From Eubacteriales bacterium (GTDB lineage Bacteria; Bacillota; Clostridia; Christensenellales; CAG-138), in NCBI GenBank assembly GCA_028701165.1, contig JAQVRG010000116.1, positions 1 through 5,471 on the forward strand: a stretch of DNA of 5,471 nt. Reading direction: 5' to 3'. The first letter of the stretch is position 1. Every line of letters starts with the position of its first letter. Below, in pieces: positions 1-5,471 of this stretch. The notes under the pieces were generated by a model. That model ran no database searches, had not been told where the DNA came from, and was given only the letters and a program-made list of their open reading frames with translations. Position numbers and translations under genes: made by a program.

Positions 1-1110
1 GGCATAACGTCCGAAGCCCAAGGCATCGCAGCGCATATCCCGGCAGCTTACAAAAACGCCTTGCACAGCGTTTTCCATATACGCTGTCAGTTCGGCTTTG
101 AGCCTCTCCTCCCACACCTTGAAAATCTGATCCGACTGCGACATGTGGATTTCGCAGGTCAGCGGTATCGAAACCAGCGCATACGGCGTTTCGGAAAGGC
201 GTATGTCCGTTGCAGGCTTCTTCTCCTGCGTAATATGGATGGAAAAAATTTCGCCCGCGCTATCGGTAAAGTTGATATACGCCTTATGCAGCTCACCGCG
301 CGCCATGAGCAGGTATTTGGTTTCTTCGCCGTTCAATACGCCCGTCATGTATATGCCGTCAAACAGCGCCGAACCCATAATGTACGAGCGCATGCCGCCC
401 TGCCGCGCCACGCCCTCCGTGCTGCCTTCCTCTTTCTGCTTTTCCGTTTCCTTCTGCTTCTCCGTGTCCTTCTGCTTTTCCGCCTTGTCGCCTGTCGTTT
501 CTTCCTGAATGGCCTTATCGATAGCCCCCAGCGCCACGACCGGATCGAAGCGCTTCGTCGTAACGGCTTCATAAAACAACGCGTGATTGATGATCGGGGA
601 TATGCCCTCGGCGCGGTTGTTGTACTCCACGCTGTTTTGTATTTGCGTCAGGCTTGGGCTGCTTTGGGTGTTCAGCCCTTTTTGAAACTCCGACGCGGAG
701 CCGAGAATCACAAAGTATTTCACAGAATGGCGCATTTTCAAGGCGGACTGTGAAAGCTACAAAAGCTCCCGCATGCCGCCCTCTCTCGCCACCTCATCCG
801 AAAAAAAGACCGCATCCGTACGCGAGAAATTCAATTCATAAGGGAAGCCCGCCACCATCGTGGTCACCGCCTCAAAAAGCGTATCCCCTTCGGTGCCGAT
901 CAGCATGCCCGCCTGCTGATCGCCGGAAGCGGACATATCGCTGGCGGATACCTGCTGCATCAAAAAGGAGTACGCGTATTTTTTACCCTTCCCTTTATCC
1001 AAGCCTATGGACTGCACATAGCCGTATCGATTGACCGGCTTGCTCTCCAAGCACCCGCACAAGGGCAGCAGCATAACGATCACGCACGTCAACGCACATT
1101 TACGCATCAT
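1..1110 (-). pseudogene. gerAC: Spore germinant receptor C subunit lipoprotein, interrupted by an in-frame TAG; 3' end outside window
   Basis: The C subunit is a lipoprotein on the outer face of the spore inner membrane and is needed for receptor function. From ATG 1110 (or ATG 1107) the frame encodes a lipoprotein signal with lipobox LCGC (lipidated Cys 20), then YVQSIGLDKGKGKKYAYSF and FSRTDAVFFSDEVAREGGM, typical of the N-terminal domain. Codon 118 (759-757) is TAG. The same frame then stays open for 252 codons to the window edge and is recognisably GerAC-like: KYFVILGSA, then RSYIMGSALFDGIYMTGVLNGEET (about 241-264), and a C-terminal mixed region. Total length of about 370 codons is near the family norm, so only a little is missing. 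A charged repeat lies at residues 209-226. GGGAG lies 12 nt upstream of the start. Translated normally, it would give a 117-residue fragment lacking most of the protein. A base error or stop readthrough cannot be excluded. Confidence 0.85.
433..486 (-). repeat. Three tandem 18-bp repeats in the C subunit gene
   Basis: Three consecutive 18-bp units (433-450, 451-468, 469-486) differ at a few positions and share a core that reads on the plus strand as TTCTGCTT followed by TTCCG or CTCCG. On the coding strand they give KAEKQK, DTEKQK and ETEKQK, a highly charged, probably flexible or helical linker. They sit between a family-like helix region and the GSALFDG strand. Confidence 0.85.
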
Positions 1111-2218
1111 GTCGTCCGACAGCTCCCTTCCTTTTCTCCTTGCAGAGTTGCAACACAAAGGACAGCGCGACGGGCGGCAGGATTGTAAGCCCGCCGTAAT
1201 GGCTTATCCAACCCTGCACCCCCTCAAAAAGCTTAAAAAGCGCTTCGCGCCGCAGCAACAATATGCAGCTTAGCAAAACCGTGCCCGTTATCAGGGCGGG
1301 GCGGATATTTCTTCCTCCCGTAGCCTTACAGAAAAGATAAGCGAAGCCGTAAAGAAGATACGCGCCGCCGGGAACCGCCCCCATGAGCCAAATAAACACG
1401 CTGACTTTATCCTGCCGAAGGTAATAGCCGTTGGAGAGCAGATTCATATTGATCCGGAACAAAGGCATATTCATGTTCGTAAGCTGTTCGGCCGTAAACA
1501 CAAGCCCGAGCGCAAGCTGCACAAGCATTACCAGCACAAAGGCGATAGTGCCCGCCAAGATGATCGTCGATTTTACTGGTTTTTCCCCTTGCAAAGCGTC
1601 CGTAAAGGATAGGGTCAAAAGGATGACCGGCAGCATCTGTACAAAGCAGCGCAAGCACAGCATCAATATCCCGCCGGCGGTATCACCCGGGAAAGGATAT
1701 AACCTGTAAAGCCGATATCCTTCAATGGGCAAAAGCAGCGTGATCAGCAGCGTGAAGCCGACCAGCGGCGCCACGCATTTTCCCGTGCGGGCAATGCGCT
1801 CCAAGCCGCCCCACGCGATATAGGCGACCGCGAGCATGACCCAAAAAATGATGGCGCCATACCGGCTCGTCGGGAAAACATAACCGTGCAGATCACTCAA
1901 AAAATGATTGAACAAACTGGCGCATTGCCATAACAGCGCCGCCGCGACCGCAAGCAGCGACGTCCCGCCCAATATACGCCCCAGCGCCCCGCGATACAGC
2001 GCGGTAAGATCGTGCGCGCCCGTGCGCGACATGCACCACCGCACGCCAAGTCCCGCCAGCACGGACAGCGCAATACCGGTGGGCATCCAAATATACGTGG
2101 TATTTCCTTTTTCGTATGCGATCAAGGTATGCAGGGAGAAAATACAGATCGAAGCCATCGCCTGCACAAGTATACATACGCTCTCCTGCCGCCCGATACG
2201 TCCTTCCAGCATCTTCAT
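1100..2218 (-). CDS. gerAB: Spore germinant receptor B subunit (spore permease family)
   Basis: This 372-residue integral membrane protein is related to amino-acid transporters and in studied receptors forms the germinant-binding pocket. Ten hydrophobic segments can be seen, at about residues 12-31, 44-61, 84-108, 121-137, 148-164, 183-205, 218-240, 271-296, 306-322 and 338-358, as expected. The GLERIARTGKCVAPL stretch (about 138-152) fits the family's loop before helix 5. The start is ATG at 2218, with a second in-frame ATG at 2212; AAGGG lies 12 nt upstream, inside the end of the A gene, which is rather far, so coupling to upstream translation is likely. The TAA stop falls within the start of the C subunit gene, giving an 11-bp overlap. 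The symbol is a family-level label. Confidence 0.93.
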   Translation of the reverse strand: MKMLEGRIGRQESVCILVQAMASICIFSLHTLIAYEKGNTTYIWMPTGIALSVLAGLGVRWCMSRTGAHDLTALYRGALGRILGGTSLLAVAAALLWQCASLFNHFLSDLHGYVFPTSRYGAIIFWVMLAVAYIAWGGLERIARTGKCVAPLVGFTLLITLLLPIEGYRLYRLYPFPGDTAGGILMLCLRCFVQMLPVILLTLSFTDALQGEKPVKSTIILAGTIAFVLVMLVQLALGLVFTAEQLTNMNMPLFRINMNLLSNGYYLRQDKVSVFIWLMGAVPGGAYLLYGFAYLFCKATGGRNIRPALITGTVLLSCILLLRREALFKLFEGVQGWISHYGGLTILPPVALSFVLQLCKEKRKGAVGRHDA

Positions 2219-2224
2219 AGGCGC

Positions 2225-3817
2225 TCATTTCCCTTGTACGGTATTGGTATAATCCGTGGCGCGGTGATGCTGTTTAATGACGCCGCGGCGAATCAAGGGC
2301 CCTTTTGCAAAGGTTTTAGGCGAAAAAGGCGTCAAAAACGGAACGCCGTAGGATTTGACGGTAGCCGTATACCCAATGATGATCAATAGGGCGACAGTCA
2401 AAGCAAGCAGCCCCCCAAGCCAAGCCGCGATAACAAAAAGAAGGCGCAAATAGGAGGTGGATATCTGCAGCTGATAATCGGGTATGCAAAAATTGCCAAG
2501 GCCTGAAAGCGCAACGATGGTCAAGAGAACGGCGCTCGCCATATTGGCGGCGATCGCCGCCTGCCCCAGCACCAAACCGCCTATGATGCCGATCGCCTGT
2601 CCTATACTGCCGGGAACGCGCAAACCCGCCTCGCGGATCAGCTGGAATACCAGCAGCAAAAACACCATTTCCGCGCCGATGGAGGAATACACCATGCGGC
2701 GGGAATAGATAATGGTATTCAACGCTTCCGAAGATAACAGCCCTTGGTGATGCAGCGCAAGCGCAATGAAGTAGCCGGGCAGGATCAAGGAAACAAACGC
2801 CCCAAGAAAGCGTACAAAGCGCACAAGCGTACCCTGCGGGGCGCGCATATAGTCATCCTCGGCGCTGCTCATCAATGCAAAAAGCGTGGTCGGCATAATG
2901 TTTACAAAAGGACTTCCTTCCAAAAGCACAACAATATACCCCTGCATGATATACGCCGCCGCCCGGTCCGGCCGTTCCGTAGAGAGTACCTGCGGAAACA
3001 GCGAGATCTTGCGCCGCTCTGTAATCTGCTCCATCGTGCCGATACAGAGCATCGCGTCCGTATCGATGGCGGCAAGGCGCTTTTTCACTTCCGCAAGCAG
3101 CGTTTGGTTCGCAATGCTTTCACGGTAGGCAATCGCCGTTTTTATATTGTTCTGCGCGCCGGCGTTTCGCAGCTGGCAAACGAAATCCTCTGTGCGGATC
3201 AGTCTGCGCAGCAGCGTAATGTTCGTGCGCAGGTTCTCCGAGAATCCCTCCTGCGGCCCACGCACCACCTTCTCATTCTGCGCCACATCCACGCCCCTGT
3301 GCTCATACCCGCGCACGTCCAATACAGCCGCTTGCGCGGCGCCATCCAAAAAGACCGCGCATTTACCGCACAATACGCTTTCTCTTACCTTATCCCAATC
3401 CGCCTCTGCAACCGCATCGCCGACCGCAAAGATGTTTTCCAGCGCATAAGCGAGCATATCCGGCGTTTTTTCAGGCAGTACGGCGTGCATGGCGTCGTGC
3501 AGTACAAAATCGTTTACAATCCTTTCATTGACCATACCCGTCATATAGACGCACAGCGCGTTCACACGACCGCCAAGTATAAAGCGCCGCAGAATAAGAT
3601 CGGGGTTGATATCGCTGCGAAAATCGCCGCGCGCGAGCTTCTCGCACGCCGCGATCCGATCCGGCACCTTTCGCTTATCCTCTTTTTTCGCGGATTGTCT
3701 CGCGCGCCGTAAATCGCCGAAGAAATGCGGCATACCCGTCTCCGTTTCCAGCAATTCAAAGGGCGCGGGGCGATTTCCAAATCCCAGCATATCAAAAAGC
3801 CGATCCCAAAAACGCAT
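2225..3817 (-). CDS. gerAA: Spore germinant receptor A subunit (GerA/GerKA family)
   Basis: This 530-residue subunit belongs to the inner-membrane receptor that detects nutrients and starts spore germination. Residues 1 to about 285 form the soluble N-terminal region, including the family motif VRGPQEGFSENLRTNITLLRRLI (about 185-207). Hydrophobic segments then occur at about 290-316, 335-357, 380-395, 405-443 and 457-483. The strongest signature is REAGLRVPGSIGQAIGIIGG followed by LVLGQAAIAAN (about 395-425). A basic C-terminal tail follows. The length suits the family. The stop is TGA, and the B subunit gene starts 6 nt downstream. The symbol is a family-level label: clostridial members are often called gerKA, and the germinant cannot be read from the sequence. 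Confidence 0.95.
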   Translation of the reverse strand: MRFWDRLFDMLGFGNRPAPFELLETETGMPHFFGDLRRARQSAKKEDKRKVPDRIAACEKLARGDFRSDINPDLILRRFILGGRVNALCVYMTGMVNERIVNDFVLHDAMHAVLPEKTPDMLAYALENIFAVGDAVAEADWDKVRESVLCGKCAVFLDGAAQAAVLDVRGYEHRGVDVAQNEKVVRGPQEGFSENLRTNITLLRRLIRTEDFVCQLRNAGAQNNIKTAIAYRESIANQTLLAEVKKRLAAIDTDAMLCIGTMEQITERRKISLFPQVLSTERPDRAAAYIMQGYIVVLLEGSPFVNIMPTTLFALMSSAEDDYMRAPQGTLVRFVRFLGAFVSLILPGYFIALALHHQGLLSSEALNTIIYSRRMVYSSIGAEMVFLLLVFQLIREAGLRVPGSIGQAIGIIGGLVLGQAAIAANMASAVLLTIVALSGLGNFCIPDYQLQISTSYLRLLFVIAAWLGGLLALTVALLIIIGYTATVKSYGVPFLTPFSPKTFAKGPLIRRGVIKQHHRATDYTNTVQGK

Positions 3818-3824
3818 AGCATTT

Positions 3825-3830
3825 CCTCTT
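3825..3830 (-). promoter_or_regulatory. Ribosome binding site of the germinant receptor A subunit gene
   Basis: AAGAGG on the minus strand lies 7 nt before the ATG at 3817-3815, within a longer purine-rich run. It decides the start at 3817. The same frame is open further upstream (TTG at 3871 and beyond), but that stretch holds the hairpin and has no family-like sequence. Confidence 0.75.
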
Positions 3831-3847
3831 TCCTCATATCTTGGGCA

Positions 3848-3877
3848 CAGTATCTGCAATACGATCCCCAAATATGC
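3848..3877 (-). promoter_or_regulatory. Candidate sigma-G-like promoter of the germination operon
   Basis: On the minus strand GCATA (3877-3873) fits the sigma-G -35 pattern GHATR. After an 18-nt spacer comes GATACTG (3854-3848), which matches five of seven positions of a CATACTA-like -10. A start site near 3841 would give a leader of about 24 nt holding the Shine-Dalgarno. Operons of this family are usually expressed in the forespore under sigma-G, so the location is right, but the first and last -10 bases do not match and the assignment is by eye only. Confidence 0.35.
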
Positions 3878-3908
3878 AAAAGCGTCCCGCCTAATTGCGA
3901 GACGCTTT
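3878..3908 (-). terminator. Likely intrinsic terminator after the SH3/peptidoglycan-binding gene
   Basis: On the minus strand, AAAGCGTCTCGC and GCGGGACGCTTT pair over 12 bp with one G-U wobble and a 6-nt loop (AATTAG). TTTT overlaps the end of the stem, and after a short break another T-rich stretch follows. It begins 14 nt after the TAG stop at 3923. The U-tract is short, so termination may be partial. It separates the glycosylase/SH3 pair from the germination operon. Confidence 0.6.
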
Positions 3909-3922
3909 ATAAAAAGCAGCTT

Positions 3923-5068
3923 CTATTTTCCGCTTTTATACGCGGATTGCACGCACGCCTGATGCCGTGGGCAGGGCTTGCTGGTTTCGTGTACCTTCGA
4001 GTTTTTGAGATGCACGCAAAAATGTCCGTCAAAATTGTTGCTTCGCGTCGGGTTGGACATATGCGGCATGGTGTGCATGCTTGCGGCCACCGTCTTTCCG
4101 CCGTAGGTCACCCATATCGCACGCCGGTTCCACGACCATTTCCCGCCGGAAATACGCTTCATCACCACAGTATCCGCCGCCGTGATCGGCTCGCAGTCCG
4201 CGTGATACCAGCCGCCAAAGCGCCGCGCGCGGAAACTCAAGCCGGTTTTAACGTCCGTTATCGTAAAGCGCGCGCCCTTATTGAGCCATTCCGAGCCGCC
4301 CTTAAACCAATCCAGCAGTACGACGGTTCCTTTCAGCTTGGTCAGATTCGCCGTTTCCTTCTTCAGCTTGTTCGCACTGTCGTAAATCGCGTTGAGCGTC
4401 TTAGGGCCTGCTATGCCGTCGGCGGCCTCCATCCCCATCGCCTTTTGAAAATCCAGCACCGCCGCGCGCGTATTCGCGCCGTAGGTTCCCGTAATGTTGG
4501 CTTTCGTAATAAATCCGCGATCGTAAAGCTCCTGTTGCAGCTTCTTAACCTCGGCTCCCTCCATACCCATTTCAAGCCTGCTTCCGCCGGCCGCCGTGGT
4601 GGATTCGGTCATGGTAAGATATGTCCTGTGGATATAGCCCGGCTGCTCATTCGCAACCGCAAAATACCATTCGCCGATGATCGCCTTGACCTTAACGCCT
4701 TGTCCAGCATACAGTTTCGTGACTACATAAGCGTCCTGCCCCGGCCCGCCGCGCAGCGTCGCGCCGTCCGTCTGCACATACGCGCCGCGGCTGCCGGAGG
4801 CGTTGACGAAAAGATAATCCTTAGATATATAGCCAACGTCGTCATCATACAGAATACGATACCAACCGCTTTCGTTGGATATCACTGTAAGCTCCGTGCC
4901 CAAGGCAACCTTCGCTAAAACCTCCGCCTCACGATCGGGCAAAGCGCGTACATTTACGCCGTCGGCCGTTACAATGCCGGTCTGCGCCTCCCGCGCGAAG
5001 GAATTTTGGCTAAACAGAGTCAAAGCCGCCAGCATCAAAAGCAGGCCGCTTTTCAGCTTTCGTCGCAT
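3923..5068 (-). CDS. Exported SH3 / peptidoglycan-binding protein with a C-terminal domain of unknown function
   Basis: This is a 381-residue secreted protein that probably acts at the cell wall or spore cortex. Residues 1-25 form a signal peptide (MRRKLK, hydrophobic core, cleavage after SFA). Two bacterial SH3 domains follow at about 30-88 (NVRALP...GWYRI...GYISKDYL) and 97-151 (TLRGGPG...EWYFA...PGYIHRTYL). Residues about 164-229 form a peptidoglycan-binding helical domain (MEGAEVKKLQQEL...GTYGANTRAAVLDFQ...DGIAGPKT). The region 247-381 (LLDWFKGG, HADCEP, GGKWSWNRRAIWV, SMHTMPH, DGHFCVHLKNS, HQA) resembles a C-terminal domain I recall from clostridial peptidoglycan-binding proteins; its biochemical role is unknown to me. 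The start at 5068 is chosen because AAGGAAGGG lies 5 nt upstream and the signal peptide begins there. It ends at TAG, followed by a hairpin. Proximity to the germination operon hints at a spore role but does not prove one. Confidence 0.85.
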   Translation of the reverse strand: MRRKLKSGLLLMLAALTLFSQNSFAREAQTGIVTADGVNVRALPDREAEVLAKVALGTELTVISNESGWYRILYDDDVGYISKDYLFVNASGSRGAYVQTDGATLRGGPGQDAYVVTKLYAGQGVKVKAIIGEWYFAVANEQPGYIHRTYLTMTESTTAAGGSRLEMGMEGAEVKKLQQELYDRGFITKANITGTYGANTRAAVLDFQKAMGMEAADGIAGPKTLNAIYDSANKLKKETANLTKLKGTVVLLDWFKGGSEWLNKGARFTITDVKTGLSFRARRFGGWYHADCEPITAADTVVMKRISGGKWSWNRRAIWVTYGGKTVAASMHTMPHMSNPTRSNNFDGHFCVHLKNSKVHETSKPCPRHQACVQSAYKSGK

Positions 5069-5471
5069 GCTATCCCTTCCTTCTCCCGTAATAACGCGCC
5101 AAGACGGCAAAGGTCTTCCCGCAGCACGTCGGATAACGCCGGATTATAGATCACGCTCGCAGGATGGTACAGGGGAAAGAGCGTATATGATCGCCCCTCT
5201 ATTTGCACATCGTAAGCTCGCCCGTGCCGCTCGCCGATCCCCACACAGGTATCCTGTTTTGCAAGGCACATCAGCGCGCACAGCGGCGTGTTGCCAAGCG
5301 TTGCGATAAGCGGCGGCCTGATCATTTCGATCTCCGCCCGCAATAGCGGCAGCCCCGCTCGCCATTCCGCCCTTCCCGGCGTGCGGTTGCTCACGCGCCC
5401 ATCCCGTACGTTCGTAGGCCTAAATTTGACCGCGTTTGTTATGAATATTTCGTCTCGCCCGATCCCCGCCG
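5053..5471 (-). CDS. Uracil-DNA glycosylase, family-4-like, C-terminal part (5' end outside window)
   Basis: This enzyme would remove uracil from DNA as the first step of base-excision repair in the cytoplasm. The visible 138 residues end at a TGA stop (5055-5053). They contain the family-4 core order: NAVKFRP (about 5436-5416), NRTP (about 5388-5377), an LLRAEI...RPPLIATLGN segment, and the C-terminal LYHPASVIYNP motif, whose HPA corresponds to the DNA-minor-groove loop of the superfamily. The first catalytic motif (GE.PG...G.PF) would lie beyond 5471 and is not seen. In classical family-4 enzymes a Cys follows VK (VKCRPP) and another precedes the P of C.P.L; both bind a 4Fe-4S cluster. Here they are Phe and Gly. 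The enzyme may therefore belong to a cluster-less branch. The gene overlaps the start of the next gene by 16 bp, so the two are probably cotranscribed. The family call is firm; the substrate range is inferred. Confidence 0.85.
   Translation of the reverse strand, partial: AGIGRDEIFITNAVKFRPTNVRDGRVSNRTPGRAEWRAGLPLLRAEIEMIRPPLIATLGNTPLCALMCLAKQDTCVGIGERHGRAYDVQIEGRSYTLFPLYHPASVIYNPALSDVLREDLCRLGALLREKEGIACDES
5074..5082 (-). promoter_or_regulatory. Ribosome binding site of the SH3/peptidoglycan-binding gene
   Basis: The minus strand reads AAGGAAGGG, 5 nt before the ATG at 5068-5066. It lies inside the end of the glycosylase gene. It fixes the start at 5068 rather than at the earlier in-frame candidate 42 nt upstream, which would place extra residues before the signal peptide. 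Confidence 0.7.

Noticed and set aside
345..572. Minus-strand 75-residue Arg/Lys-rich frame in the repeat region
   Set aside because: It is a shifted reading of the repeat-rich part of the C subunit gene, with no family resemblance.
733..735. Translation restart at an ATG soon after the internal TAG of the C subunit
   Set aside because: No Shine-Dalgarno lies upstream, and a product without the signal and lipobox would not reach its usual site.
61..753. Plus-strand 230-residue frame opposite the C subunit
   Set aside because: Its translation is an Arg/Leu/Phe-rich composition artefact, while the minus-strand frame shows clear family sequence on both sides of the TAG.
757..759. Pyrrolysine or other programmed recoding at the TAG
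   Set aside because: Not excluded, but nothing supports it here: no decoding tRNA or synthetase gene is in the window, I saw no clear stimulatory structure, germination lipoproteins are not known to use it, and TAG appears to be a normal stop for the neighbouring SH3 gene.
3818..3871. Earlier TTG start for the A subunit at 3871
   Set aside because: It lies beside the hairpin without a suitable ribosome binding site, whereas the ATG at 3817 has AAGAGG at 7 nt and begins family-like sequence.
2744..4918. Two long plus-strand reading frames (2744-3712, 322 residues; 3725-4918, 397 residues)
   Set aside because: They run antisense to the receptor A subunit and the SH3 protein, are rich in Arg and His, lack recognisable domains, and have no convincing ribosome binding sites. 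They are shadows of GC-rich minus-strand genes.
1..5471. tRNA or rRNA genes, CRISPR arrays, insertion sequences, attachment sites
   Set aside because: None recognised on either strand by eye; the only tandem repeat is the short coding one at 433-486.

Overview
The window reads as a chromosomal segment of an endospore-forming Bacillota, most likely a Clostridia-type lineage with moderate to high GC content. The main evidence is a GerA-family spore germinant receptor operon, together with a clostridial-style secreted SH3/peptidoglycan-binding protein. I cannot name a genus from the sequence alone. All five genes lie on the minus strand, so the biological order runs from high to low coordinates. 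Long plus-strand reading frames are shadows of these genes.

Layout in transcription order: (i) 5471-5053, the C-terminal 138 residues of a family-4-like uracil-DNA glycosylase whose start lies outside the window; (ii) 5068-3923, a 381-residue exported protein with two SH3 domains, a peptidoglycan-binding domain and a conserved-looking C-terminal domain, whose start lies 16 bp inside the glycosylase gene; (iii) 3922-3818, an intergenic gap with a 12-bp hairpin that looks like the terminator of the first pair, followed directly by a candidate sigma-G-like promoter; (iv) 3817-2225, the germinant receptor A subunit; (v) 2218-1100, the B subunit; (vi) 1110-1, the C subunit lipoprotein, which runs off the left edge.

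The A, B and C subunits normally form one receptor complex in the spore inner membrane. A is a membrane protein with a large soluble N-terminal domain, B is a ten-helix transporter-like protein that binds the germinant, and C is a lipoprotein on the outer face. The gene order and tight spacing (6-nt gap, then 11-bp overlap) point to a single translationally coupled operon.

The most notable observation is that the C subunit frame is interrupted by one in-frame amber codon (TAG, 757-759). The same frame is otherwise open from 1110 to the window edge, and it resumes clear GerAC-like sequence on the far side. This is a nonsense allele, a base error, or a recoding event. TAG also ends the SH3 protein (3923-3925), where readthrough would make an implausible fusion to the A subunit, so genome-wide reassignment of TAG looks unlikely. 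Other points are a three-copy 18-bp repeat encoding a Lys/Glu-rich linker in the C subunit, and a glycosylase lacking the two Fe-S cysteines expected in the part that is visible.
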